From Lathyrus oleraceus (lineage: Eukaryota > Streptophyta > Magnoliopsida > Fabales > Fabaceae), in contig NC_066584.1 in the NCBI RefSeq assembly GCF_024323335.1, positions 270,669,618-270,733,617 on the forward strand: DNA of 64,000 nucleotides, read 5' to 3'. The notes under the pieces were generated by a model. The model worked only from the letters and a program-made list of their open reading frames with translations, was not told the origin of the DNA and did no database searches. Both the position numbers and the translations under genes were made by a program. Of the stretch, positions 1 through 11,663 are shown piece by piece. Numbering within the stretch: the stretch's first letter is position 1; each line of letters opens with the position of its first letter.

Positions 1-1015
1 CCGGATGTCATGACATTGCCCTGGACAATGCTATAAATTCCTTCTGAGTCTTAAAGTCATTAGGAATTATAAGGGTGATGTGTCTAATTCTGATAAATCA
101 GAATAAGCCTGATGGCTACAGCTGTGTGGTAGAGGGGGAGTAACCATCTGCTGAAGTGTGGGAATTTGGCTGTAGCAGTGCCAGATGTCAAGTCTCTACT
201 GGAGGTATGACAGGGGTCTTGGGAAATGTTGAATACTGGCAGAATGCAGGAAAAAGCCGCGTGGAATGTTAAGACATCGTGTGCAACGTGTCTGACTGCA
301 TATATGGAATAGTCTCCATGCACTGGAACTGCTGTTTTGGAAAAGAAACAGTCAAGAGCTATAAAAGGTATTCAAAGATAGTCTGAGATTTTGTTGGTGA
401 TTCTCTGACTGTTTCTCAGCAAAAATTAATGAATCTTGACCAAGCATTTATTCCTACCGTTAATTCCTAAGCACGGGCTGGACTATTTAAAGGATGTAAT
501 AGCCCTCTTCTTCTGACAAGAGAAACACTCCATTCCCTCAGAATCATGGGGTATGTTAAGGTTTGGGCAAGCTGCGCCTGGATCTGGTTTTGTGAGGGGT
601 CCCTTTACAAATGTTTAGCTAAAAAGGGGGAGAGAAATATAGTCCTGAGGTTAAGAATGTACCAGAAGCAAGCTAACTGTGGTTGTGGTAGCAAACAGAA
701 GCTGGTGCAAGCACAAAATCCACCAACTGGGTATACCACTTGTATCTTGTGATCTGAGTTAAGAAGACAGCTGTGCCTTGTGATCTGAGTTACATTGTCT
801 ATGTACTCAACATTACATATTCTTCAGGAAGCTCTCCTGTTGAGGGGAAGGGTTCTGGTATAACTGATTCTGGTACCTCTACTTTCTCATGTACACCAAC
901 TTTGGTGTTTGTGGTGGTGGAGTCAATGACAGGGATGAAGAACATACCCATAATGGGATGTTTTGTCCAGTGTAATGTTTATTTGTTTTAGCTAAAATTT
1001 GCCAAAGGGGGAGAT
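1..1015 (+). mobile_element. 3' internal tail of a SIRE/Maximus-type Ty1/copia element (cut by window edge)
   Basis: This stretch ends in a purine run and is followed directly by a copia-type LTR, so it is the noncoding tail between the last ORF and the 3' LTR. No long reading frame is present; the small frames at 546-752 and 773-991 look like relics or chance. A second purine run near 622-640 resembles the PPT and may be an internal PPT-like site. The family is assigned from the LTR that follows, which shares a conserved box with two other SIRE LTRs in the window. The remainder of the element lies to the left of the window. Confidence 0.7.
1002..1015 (+). promoter_or_regulatory. polypurine tract of the + strand SIRE element
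   Basis: The run CCAAAGGGGGAGAT immediately precedes the LTR start TGTTA. In LTR retrotransposons this tract primes plus-strand DNA synthesis, and its position sets the LTR boundary at 1016. Confidence 0.75.
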
Positions 1016-2760
1016 TGTTAATACCTTAGGATTGGCATTAATTTTGTAAAACAAATAATGTAATCATCTCTGTTGTTTTAATATGTTGGGTTGAAGAAGT
1101 TCAACATCTAGACCAACATGTCATGTACGATGTCACAACATCATGTCTGTGACATCGCACATGTGTAGAAAACTGAATTAATTAATTCAGTATATATTCT
1201 GGGATTAGTGAGGATATTTGGTGAATATCCCAACTCCCATGTGGAGGTCTTAAAGACTCAATCAAAACATATATATAGGCTCAAAATAAGGAGATATATA
1301 TGGAGAGATTTTAGGATTGAAGACCTTGTTTATAGCAGAAATTTTCTACTGTAATTGTAACAGCAAAGAACAAGTTTGCTGCGATTTCTGAAGGCCCAAA
1401 TCCAGTTGGGTGATTAGGTTATAAATAGCATATTGTAACCTAGTTTTTGTAAGCCTCCTAGAATGAATTTTTAGGGGTGTGTGTGAGGTAAACCTCCCAA
1501 TCTGTGGGAAGGTTACCATGTGTTTCTCAGTGGTCAAAGCTGAGAGTATTTGTAACTCAAAGCCTGTAGGCAAGAGTGATTTTGTTCTTGAATGAAGCTG
1601 TGAAGCAAGTTCAAGGTGTGTTAACATTACATTGTATTTGTAGTGATAGGAATGGAAACTGGAGGTTTCTATCTAGGAGTTCCTAGGTATAGATTGCATT
1701 GGGTAGGGATTAAGTGAAGAGTTGTAAACGGGGGAGTTTAACTCTGAATTAATACTGCTAATAGTGGATCTTCTTCCTGGCTTGGTAGCCCCCAGATGTA
1801 GGTCATGTTGGACTGAACTGGGTTAACAATTTCCTGTGTTTGTTTTCCTTCTGCTTGTGTTTTTATTACTGTCATAACTCAGCTGGTATTCCAGTCAGCT
1901 TATCAAGATGATAACACACCTGGTATATAGCCTTCTGTTTGAATGTCAATCAGAATGTTGTAACATTCATCAGTGACAGCGTATACTGAATAATAAGCAG
2001 GTTAATTTCAGTTCAGTATTTATTTAAGTCTGTTCTTTTCAAGGATAACAGACCTGGCTGAAGGATCATTGTGAAACTGTCAAACTGGATGTTTTGACAG
2101 TTGATACTGAAGGCTGATACTGAAGTAGAGACTAGTTGGTCTATTACAGTACTGCAAACTTAGCACAGTACGTTCCCAGTAACATAACAGAATCAGCATA
2201 TGTTCTGGATGTCGAACTGAATGTTGTGGCATTCATTCCCAACAGCAGGTGCTAAAGTGTAGGATGATTGGTTTTTCTGTTTCAGTATTTTTCTCAGGCT
2301 ATTCTTCAGGGACTCAACAGCTGAGCTAAAATCCAAGAAACCAACTACTAACCTACAATTAATGAACCTAACAAATAGCCTAGTTGTTAGCAATCTAATA
2401 AGTGGAAATTTGATTAACGTGTTCAACCTTTAATTCAGGAAATACAAGTAAAAGACAAACACACTGGAACAATGTAATAGATGATGTCCAAAATAAACAG
2501 TAAGACATCATGCTGATAACTGTGTAAGAAAACAACAGAAGTGAGTGCTAGGATTGATCTCTGTTGAGTCTTTCTTCCTGATGCACAGAACCAGGTGTTC
2601 ATCCATTCTAGGGTGACATAGAATGAGATGTCGTGACAACTGGGAACATGTGCATATTAGTACAGTGGTTAATAACTATCTTGCTGTATTAGTTACAATG
2701 TTAGATCAGATGTCATGACTTGAAGTAGAACATCTGAATTCTGACTACACCAGAATTTCA
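1016..2760 (+). repeat. 3' LTR of a SIRE/Maximus-type copia element
   Basis: It begins TGTTAATACC after the PPT and ends ACACCAGAATTTCA, matching the LTR end of element E (ATACCAGAATTTCA). It contains the box CCTGGCTTGGTAGCCCCC (1776-1793), shared with the LTRs of E and F, followed as there by a GAACTGGGTTAACAATT-like stretch. At 1745 bp it is longer than the 960-975 bp LTRs of E and F; the extra length lies downstream of the box. A possible TSD half is GATCC (2761-2765), but the partner is outside the window. Confidence 0.75.
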
Positions 2761-3310
2761 GATCCCACAGAGGACTAGGGGTGTTCACTTTGTACCAAAA
2801 TCACTTGTAAAAAACTTCTCATTCCCAGCGCGAGGAAGCAAGAGTTTTTAAGAGTGCTATGTACGTGAATCACCACATTTATTTCAATGCAACTTCCTTA
2901 TTTTTCAATTGTTCCCGTTGAACACTTTATTTTAATTTCATTTACGTTTGAGTTATCATTTTACGTTGTCGTCTACGCTGTCGACACTGATTCTATTACG
3001 ATAATAGAATTCACCAAAAGTGTGTTCGTCGTGTATGTCTTTTGAAGGTTGTAGTGCTGTCGGTCACGAGTCTCCCATAGGCTATAGCATCATTATCATT
3101 TTGTGTGGAAAAAACCTGTGCTTGTTCAATACTTTGTCAGAATCCGTTTCTCACAAAGTTAATTGTCTGTCGAATTGAATAAGTCACCCTGTCACACTAG
3201 CACATGTCTTAGGATCAACTGGTCGATCCTGCAAGTAACACTTAGTTTTAAGGCCTAGGGAGGACCAGCAGTTGTTTACCAATTTCCATAGTAAACAGTA
3301 TCAGTCCATT
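2761..3310. other. unassigned sequence between two SIRE elements
   Basis: This segment has no convincing reading frame and resembles neither neighbouring element nor the Ogre sequences in the window. It holds a 9-bp inverted repeat, ATTCTATTA at 2990-2998 and TAATAGAAT at 3002-3010, with a 3-nt spacer. Homology of E to the SIRE integrase stops near 3310, so the right edge is a truncation or insertion point. It could be older host DNA or the end of an unrecognised transposon. Confidence 0.4.
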
Positions 3311-3977
3311 TCTTCAAGGTTACTCTGTTATGAACATAGCAGGCTGTGTTCATAGCTTCAGCCCAGAAGTGGTAGGGCAATTTCTTGGCATGAATCATAG
3401 CTCTGGCTGATTCTTGGAGAGTTCTATTTTTCCTTTCTACCACACCATTTTGCTGGGGAGTAATGGGAGATGAGAACTCATGACTAATTCCTTCTGATGC
3501 ACAGAATTCAACAAATTTTCTATTTTCGAATTCCTTCCCATGATCACTTCTGATTTTGCTAACTTGACTTTCCTTTTCTCTTTGAAGTCTTAGACAAAGA
3601 TCTTTGAAGAGTTCAAATACATCAGATTTTTCTCTTATAAAATTGACCCAGGTGTATCTGGAGAAGTCATCCACCATTACATAAGCATACTTCTTCCCAC
3701 CAAGGCTTTCCACCTGCATGGGTCCCATCAAATCCATATGGAGGAGTTCCAGCACTCTGGAAGTGGTGTCATGTCTAAGCTTCTAGTGTGACATCTTTGT
3801 CTGTTTTCCAATCTGACATTCCCCACAAACTCTTACCTCATCAATCTTCAAGTTGGGAATTCCTCTAACAGCTTCAACAAATATAATCATCTTCATTCCT
3901 TTAAGATGCAGATGGCCCAATCTTTGATGCCATATCTTCACTTCTTCCTCTTTGGCTAGAGTGCACATTGATGAATA
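3311..3977 (-). pseudogene. pol: copia GAG pre-integrase and integrase fragment of element E
   Basis: The - strand frame resumes at the solo-LTR boundary with the pre-integrase zinc-binding segment (IWHQRLGHLHLKGMK and CGECQIGKQ). It then shows an integrase core with [24 protein letters not shown] and [20 protein letters not shown], the copia DDE signature region. An in-frame TAG stands near 3783 where F has a glutamine codon (CAG to TAG). Homology ends after NRVTLKK; the remaining residues to the stop at 3276 are foreign. The integrase C-terminus, RT and RNase H are absent, so this copy cannot integrate or reverse transcribe. Confidence 0.85.
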
Positions 3978-4659
3978 ACCAGTGTCGCACCCCAAAATTT
4001 GACTTTGGCTTTGTTGACCACATCTTGATTAATCTCGTTGTCTCGTATTCATCTCAATTTCTTAAACTTCGCGTGACAACTGGTTTGATTAGGTTTTGTG
4101 TGTTTTCGTTGCTTACCGTGTTGTATTTCGTTGTTTTAGCAAAACCTGGCCGATATCGTTGCCTCGTATTTATCTCGCTTATCTCTGTTGTGCGTGGCAT
4201 CGCTTCGATTAGGTTTTGTGCGTTTTTATCTATTTAATTGTTTGTTTGTCGGTATTTTGACTGTACTTCGAATATATTAGAGTTTTCGTATTGTCTGATT
4301 ATTTGTGATTGTGTTTGTCAGCGTCTTCGTGATGTCGTGTTGATTTTATTATTGCCTAGGGTTGTTTATTTAATTACGTGTTGTGCCGTGTGATTTAATC
4401 GAGTCTGTTTGAGTCGTGTTGTTGATTTTACTGGTTTACCGGTTTACTGGTTTATTGGTTTTATCAATTTGTCTGTTTTGCTGTGCAAATTGTCATCATT
4501 TTTATCGCGTTCGTGTCGCTCGATTTTATCGTATTTTAATCGTGTGCCGTTTAATATTATTTGTGCTTAATATTAATTGTGTTTAGTTGTTAATTAGTTT
4601 ATTTAATTATGATTAATATTATATTAGTTTATTATTATTATTATTATATAATATATAAA

Positions 4660-4965
4660 TATATATTATTAATTTATGTTAGATATTTTTTAGGTTTCTT
4701 ATTGTTTAAGTAATCTAAATATATATTATTAATTTATGTTAGATATTTTTTAGGTTTCTTATGTTTTTAAGTAATCTAAATATATAATATTAATTTATGT
4801 TAGATATTTTTTAGGTTTCTTATTGTTTAAGTAATCTAAATATATATTATTAATTTATGTTAGATATTTTTTAGGTTTCTTATTGTTTAAGTAATCTAAA
4901 TATATATTATTAATTTATGTTAGATATTTTTTAGGTTTCTTATTGTTTAAGTAATCTAAATATAT
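4660..4965 (+). repeat. five tandem copies of a ~60-bp AT-rich unit in the LTR U3
   Basis: Each unit contains TTATGTTAGATATTTTTTAGG; starts recur near 4680, 4740, 4801, 4861 and 4921. The array ends directly before the TATA-like run. The same five-copy array is present in both LTRs of A (about 34680-34990 and 57915-58230). Confidence 0.85.
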
Positions 4966-4975
4966 ATATATAGAT
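4960..4975 (+). promoter_or_regulatory. TATA-like core promoter of the solo LTR
   Basis: The run TATATATATATAGATG lies between the 60-bp repeats and a less AT-rich, exon-like segment, the expected place of a U3 promoter. Transcription would start near 5000. This is inferred from position and composition only. Confidence 0.45.
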
Positions 4976-5412
4976 GTGGTTAGTAAGAAAAAGGAAGAGA
5001 GAGGTGGATCAGTAAGGAAAAAACGTGTGGTGAGAGAAACAGAGAATTGAAAAGAAATATTTTTCCAAAAGCATTACCGTATTTCACTTGTTCTTCATTT
5101 TCGGTAACCCAAAATCGTCCCGATTATTCACCGAAACACAAAACCGATTTTATATCTTTGAAGTTCGTTGAGTCCAGGTCACAAATATCCAAGGTTCATT
5201 TCATTCCGGCGTCGTTTCACCGATCAAAAGCGACGTTGAAGTCAGGTACTCACGAAGGCAGCCAGCACTGCGTCGGTGACGGTTTCCAACTATCGGTCGA
5301 TCATTTGGACGATCAGAAGTTCATCCTCTTCACACAAGGTAATATTCTTCACTTATCTCTGAAATCGGCAAAGTTCCGGCTTGCCGACATGTGTTTTAAT
5401 ATATTATTTATC

Positions 5413-5661
<249 letters not shown>

Positions 5662-6678
5662 CTGTTGTTTACTAAATATTGTTTATCTTTTATTATTATT
5701 TTGCATATATGTTTTATTTAAATGTTAGTTAAATTAATTATTTGTTTAAATGTTTATTTTAATTAAATGTTTATTTATATCAAATGTTTATTTTGTCTAA
5801 AGTAAATGTTTATATTGTTTTTTTTTTCTTTATTTGTTTATGTTGTTACTAACCGTTTCGTTTCAGTTTCAACTCGATTAACTCCACTAACTATTCGTAA
5901 TACTAACTATTCATAGCTAACTGTGTTGTAATAATTTACTTTCTCGCATTTTTTATGTTCTGTATTGTGTGTTTAATCGTATTGTTTACGTTTTATGTTA
6001 AAAAATCGAAAAATCCAAAAAAGAGAAACCCGATGCGATTCCAACGGTCGCCGTTTAAGAAACCCTTTTCACACACTCACAAGCTTACTCTTGGGCTTCC
6101 TTATAATGAGCCCATTTATTTATTGTTTCAGGGTTTAGGCTCATTCAAATCTTTTGCCAGCTTTGGCTTTTCAGTTTTAAAACATTTTCAAAAGGACGTG
6201 TCAGTCTCGAAGCCTCCCGCCTAGGTCGAGCAAGAGATGGCAAGACACGCCAATCTAAAATCAACAAAATAGACTTTCCCCTTTTCTTTTGGGAGAACTA
6301 CGTGGATTCTGATTTCTCCATTGCGCCTTGGAGATACGTAGGCATGAAGTCTACGACTTTATCGAGTCCAAAAACAATAAAATCAAGTTCTTTTCTCATC
6401 TCCCCAATCAAACGATCAAAGCTAAAAAAGCAAAGCATTCACATAAACATAAGCAAAAAGGTTCCTGTGGAGTACCACAGATGTAGAGGGTGCTAATACC
6501 TTCCCTTTGCATAACCAACCCCCGAACCCGTAACTCTAAAGGGATTTATCGTTATTTTTCCCTTCCTCTTTTTGGATAAAATAAAAGACGGTGGCGACTC
6601 TTGCATTTAAAATATTTTTCAAACGGGTTAAGTTCAATCAATACTTAATCTCGTGAAAAATCCCGCCACGACAACCAG

Positions 6679-7159
6679 TTTCTTGAGAACTCCACATATA
6701 GCAGTTGTCCTTAGACCTAACTCCTTTCATGATCACTTCATTTTCTTTATTAGTAATCAGACATTTAGTTTTTGTGAAGTTTACAATTAGACCTTGGTCA
6801 CATAGTTGGCTGATGCTTATTAGGTTTGCAGTCAGGCCCTTAACAAGTAGGACATTGTCAAGATTAGGAACTCCGAGGAAGTTAAGTTTACCAATTCCCT
6901 TGGTTTCACCCTTTGCTTCATCACCAAAGGTTAAATAGCTGGTGGCATGAGGATGAAGTCCAGTTAGCAGGTTTTTGTTTCCAGTCATGTGTCTGGAGCA
7001 CCCACTGTCAAAATACCAGTCTTCTTTGGCTGAAACTCTGAAGGAAGTGTGAGCTATCAGGCTTGTAACACCAGTCCTAGGAACCCATTGTTTTCTGTTG
7101 ACAGGTATGCGATGTTTGGGTCTAGGTTGATGATGAGAAGGACTAGGATAGCCATACAA
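6679..7159 (-). pseudogene. pol: copia protease region of element E
   Basis: The - strand frame carries WYFDSGCSRHMTGN, the copia aspartic protease active site (DSG), followed by ISISQLCDQG and DNCYMW of the protease/pre-integrase linker. It breaks at 6678, where the solo LTR sits, and continues at 3977. It is in a different frame from the gag ORF upstream, so at least one indel separates them. Just upstream, the second zinc knuckle is interrupted by a stop where F has WTCHYCGKFGHIKPFC. Confidence 0.85.
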
Positions 7160-7263
7160 CTTATAACAGAATGGTTTTATATGGCGAAATTTTCCACATT
7201 AATGACATCTCCATCTTTGATGTTTCCTTTTCTGCTGTCTTCCTTTATGATGTTGTGACATCT

Positions 7264-8688
7264 CTAGTTTGCTATCAGTGTGACTGCACTCAGGTTTGGA
7301 TTTTGGTTTGCTACCAGTGTGGCTTCACTCAGGTTTAGATTCATTGAACCCGATGCCAGACTTGTCTCCTGCCATTTGTCCAGTCTAGAGAATTTGTCTA
7401 AGGTGTCAGATCCATTGTTTAGCATTCTGGCATACTTTGTCATCTCATCCAATTTAGAATTCAAGAACACTACTTCAGTCTTCAACTTAGAGATGGTTTC
7501 CAAATGTTCTGCCTTCTCAATCTCCAGTTGTGCTATCACTTTCTTCTGACTTTCAACTTGTTGACACACTTCTTCACTCCTGTGACACAACTTTCTGTAG
7601 GTAGTGGCTAACTCATCAAAGGTCACTTTCTCATCACTTGAGTCTTCATCAGAACCCCATCTTCCAATCAAGGCAGTCACAAGATTTGCATACTCTTCTG
7701 TTTCACTTTCATCAGACCAAGTAGCAGCAAGACTCTTCTTCTGTTTCTTGAGGTAGGTTCCACATTCAGTTCTAATGTGTCCATACCCATCACATTCATG
7801 GCACTGGACTCCTTTTCCTTCTTTGGACTTTTCATATGATCTTGTTCTTCTTCCAGCATTATTGGATTTACTGATGTCAGATGATATATTCTTGACATTA
7901 GCCTTAGACGTTACATCCATCTTTTTCAGAAGTCTGTTGAATTGTCTTCCCAGTAATGCTACATCATTTGCCAAATCTTCATCAATATCTTGACCACTTT
8001 CTTCCTCTTTCTCCTCAGTGTTTGACATGAAGGCTATGCTTTTGACTTTCTTTTCAGATCCATCACACATTCCCATCTCGAATGTTTGGAGGGATCCAAT
8101 TAGCTCATCAACTCTCATATTGGAAATGTCTTGAGACTCTTCTATGGCTGTCACTTTCATGGCAAATATCTTAGGAAGTGACCTGAGTATTTTCCTCACT
8201 AGTTTTTCATCTGACATCTTCTCACCCAGGGCTCCTGAGGCATTAGCAATTTCAAGGATATTCATATGAAATTCATGAATATTTTCATCTTCTTTCATCC
8301 TTAAATTTTCAAACTTGGTAGTGAGCAGTTGCAGTCTATACATCTTCACTCTAGAAGCGCCTTCATGAGTGGTTTTGAGAATGTTCCAAGCATCTTTAGC
8401 CACCTCACAGTTGTTTACCAATCTGAAGATATTCTTGTTTACTCCATTGAATATAGCATTCAATTCTTTAAATTTCCCAAGGGCTAGATCATCCTCCTCC
8501 TTGGTCCATTGTTCCTCAGCCGTCTTATCAAATGTAGCTTCTCCATCCTTAGTAATAACTGGATGTTCCCAACCTGTTAAAACAACCTTCCAAGATTTTA
8601 GGAAGGCTACCATTCGAGGTTTCCAATAGTCATAGTTGGATCCATCCAGAATAGGTGGTCTGTGAACAAATCCTTCGTCTCTATCCAT
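7264..8688 (-). pseudogene. gag: copia Gag of element E (C-terminally frameshifted)
   Basis: This 474-codon frame starts MDRDEGFVHRPPILDGSNYDYWKP, 50 bases downstream of the PBS, which supports the start. It contains a UBN2-like capsid region (about residues 60-210) and a zinc knuckle, CHECDGYGHIRTEC (about 300-313). An acidic coiled-coil segment (about 350-420) follows. Near LDKFSRLDKWQ the frame departs from that of F and runs into a foreign C-terminus, so an indel has separated it from the second zinc knuckle and protease. It is the longest intact part of E. Gag would form the cytoplasmic virus-like particle. Confidence 0.85.
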
Positions 8689-8739
8689 AGTACCAGAAAG
8701 TAACGTCCCTAGATCTCACCCAGAACCAGAGCAGGATGC

Positions 8740-8754
8740 CTGCTCTGATACCAA
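8740..8754 (-). promoter_or_regulatory. primer binding site of element E (tRNA-iMet type)
   Basis: On the - strand TTGGTATCAGAGCAGG directly follows the LTR end and matches the initiator-Met tRNA 3' end used by most copia elements. Confidence 0.85.
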
Positions 8755-8755
8755 T

Positions 8756-9715
8756 TGAAATTCTGGTATCAGATATGAGATATCGAAGGTAATGTCACGA
8801 CACTAATATCTGAACAATACAAACATGATAAAAGATAAAGAATAGTAATGCAAGAGACACAAGCAATTGTTAACCCAGTTCGGTGCAAACTCACCTACGT
8901 ATGGGGGCTGCCAAGCCAGGAAGGAAATCCACTAAACAGAATTAGTTCAAAGACTCTCAGTAAACAACTTTAAGTTATAGTCTTTTCACCTAATCTCTAC
9001 CTGTGTGACTTCTACCTAAGAACTCTTAGATATGAGATCCTACTCACTCCCCCTCAATCACAGCAGTGATATAAAACAAGAATTACAATGAAAAGAAGAC
9101 ACTCTTCAAAGACACATACTTAATCTTACTTAAAAGCTTCAATCAAGTAAACACACATTCATGCTTCAAAGCTTAGAGTGGACAAATTACAACTCAAAAA
9201 TCAGACCAATTTAATCATCTATGGATGAATTGAATGGCTTACAATTCACAAGACCACACAAGACTTAAACCCTTATTCTCTCTCAATATTTAATTCGTTA
9301 TTTCTTGTGTATCAAACCAGGTTTTCCATGTCCTTTTTATAGAAGCATTTGGCTGGGCTTGGACATCATAAAACCCTAAAACTATTTTCCATTCATATCT
9401 TCTCATGACATTTGATTATATCTCTTTGGAAAATAAGTCAATCTAGTTGTAATTACTGATTGATAGCGTGTTCAATCATCTCATCAATCATACATAGGTT
9501 AGCATTAAAAACGCAATCACATAATACATAACATTCAGACTGAATGTTTTGTGTACAGATGTCATGACACCGGGACTGACATCTCAGCAAAATCCTGCAT
9601 AATCACATTTTAAACATCTTGCAGGTACATGTTATCTTATGTCAAGACAACACATGTGACAACTTGTGAGCACTCTAGGTTTTACCAAAATTGCTTCCAA
9701 CACATAGAACCAACA
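8756..9715 (-). repeat. 5' LTR of element E
   Basis: On the - strand it starts TGTTGGTTCTATG and ends ATACCAGAATTTCA before the PBS, 960 bp. The start matches that of element F. A TATA box (TATAAAAAGGA on the - strand, 9331-9341) and the conserved box CCTGGCTTGGCAGCCCCC (8903-8920 reversed) are present. Confidence 0.88.
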
Positions 9716-11663
9716 AATTGGACGCGTGAGATTAAAACAATTTAAACGGATCATGTGGCTGAGATGTGTGACAACACATCACCGGAGCTAGGGCTCCGGT
9801 CTTCTTCTCCGGTGAGAGCCACTAAACTGGTCCACCGTTAACCATCACATAAATGAAAAACAAAGACATGGATTTAAAGAAAAAAATGCTCAGGAGCTCG
9901 AATTTGGCCTCAATTTTCTCCAATTCCAAGTATATACAAAGATACAGGGATTTGAATTTTGAGGATCATGAACTGAGTTGCTTCGATTTGACCTCAAAGC
10001 AACTCAATCTCCTTGCCTACATTGATAGGACATCAGACAACCAAAAATCACAAAGAATGGTGAAGAATTGAGGGAGAATCGAAGAGAAGAAAACTCTAAA
10101 AATTCACCTTCAATTGAGCTTCAAATTGGCACGATCTTGATTCCAATTATGCTTGGCCTTGCTTCAGATGCTTGTTGGAAGTGATTAGGATCAATAAAAG
10201 GTCTAGACTCTTGGAGTTTCAATCTCAAAACAGATGGAGATTTGAAACTTGATTTTCAAAGAAAACCTTCAAGATTATCCTTCAATGGTGAGGATTTAGG
10301 ATTCCAAGTTCAAAGCTTGGGCATGAGGTCCTTAATCCTGAGCAGTGAGGGTCTTATTTATAGACCATGAGATTCATTTCCACACACTTCCAAATTTGGA
10401 AAAATTGTGAAATTCTCTTTGCATGCTTGCATGGGCGTGTGCTAGGCCCATCAACTGATGTAATATGATCCAAAAATGAGTGAGAGTCATGCTGAATTCA
10501 TGTTGAAAGGCCATGCAATCGTGTATGAAAAGTGGAAGTCGAAATCATCCAAATGGTTCTTCATGTTGCACCCATGTGCAAGTCCTTCATCCTTGGGCCA
10601 AATGAGATGATCTTGGACTTTTTGGAAAGGTGAGATCAAGGGGAACAACTTTCAGGTTAAACACGTTTTCATTTGAAGCTTGGGTCATGAAGAATTTTGA
10701 GGTGGAAGTTTGGGAAATCAAACATATTTGAAAATTTTCTAAGTCCCAAGTCAAATGTTCACTTCTTCCACCTTGAATAACTTTTTCTATGGACTTCAAA
10801 TGAGAAACGTTCCTTCATCAAAGTTGTATATATTTCAAACCTATTCAATTTTGTCACAAATTTGACCTTATTTGGATTTGGCACGAAGGAGTTATGAATT
10901 TTAGAAGTTGAGAAAAATCACTTGTTCAATGGTAATGGTCCAAAGTGACCTATAATGTTTCCTCTTGGCACATGAACTTGAAAGTTGAATTTGAACTTCC
11001 TCCAAACATAAAAGTTGAATTATAGATCTTGAATTTGATCATGGAATTTGAATTTATTTTATATCATAAAAAAAGATCAAGTTATGGTCTTGGGAAGTTG
11101 ACCTCCAAACTAGGGTTCAGACAAAATGACCTATAATCTTTCATCATAAAAGATGACTTTCCAAGAAAAAATAGCTCTTGACTTAAACATGAAAGTTGTT
11201 TGGAATGTCATTTTGAGTAAGTTTTCTCTTAGAATAATTTTCATATGATAAAAATTGTAGGAGATAGGATCTAGGGAACCCCAGTTTTGACCAGTTGACT
11301 TTCTCTGGTCAACCACCATGAACCATCTTGCTAGCTTGAAATTATATTGACTTTTAGGACTCGTGGAGGATCATATATGCATAATATGATGTAATATGAA
11401 GTATCCCTTGAAATATTTGATCAATTGTTAAAGAAACTTGTTGAAGAAGTCACACAAGATACCTAGATGAATTAGGGTTTCCAAGGCAAACAAACTCCAA
11501 ACTCTTGATGATTTCTTGATCAAAATAATATGTGAAGATCATGGGGATACATATATGATGCTTAGAATCAATGTAAACCAGTTCTTGATTGCACTCCTTG
11601 CATTGAGGGTCTTAAACCCTAGATATGAGTTTGATGGAGCATAAGTGAGCATGTACACTACCT
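9716..11663 (-). repeat. Ogre-type LTR (LTR1), main part
   Basis: This noncoding stretch resembles, in order and in many short matches, the Ogre-2 LTR at 11664-16524. A TATAAATA box (- strand, 10356-10363) sits in a GTGAGGGTCTTATTTATAG context like that at 14989-14996. It is interrupted at TACCT (11659-11663) by Ogre-2 and resumes at 24670. Its left end is cut by the LTR of E at 9715. The small frames inside are not coding. Confidence 0.7.

Noticed and set aside
6302..6496. 64-codon frame in the A-family LTR, repeated at 33275-33469 and 56319-56513
   Set aside because: It is conserved only because the three LTR copies are nearly identical; it lies near the LTR end and has no domain.
9853..10071. 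72-codon frame in LTR1, possible host gene fragment
   Set aside because: The surrounding sequence aligns in layout with the Ogre-2 LTR, and the frame has no recognisable domain.
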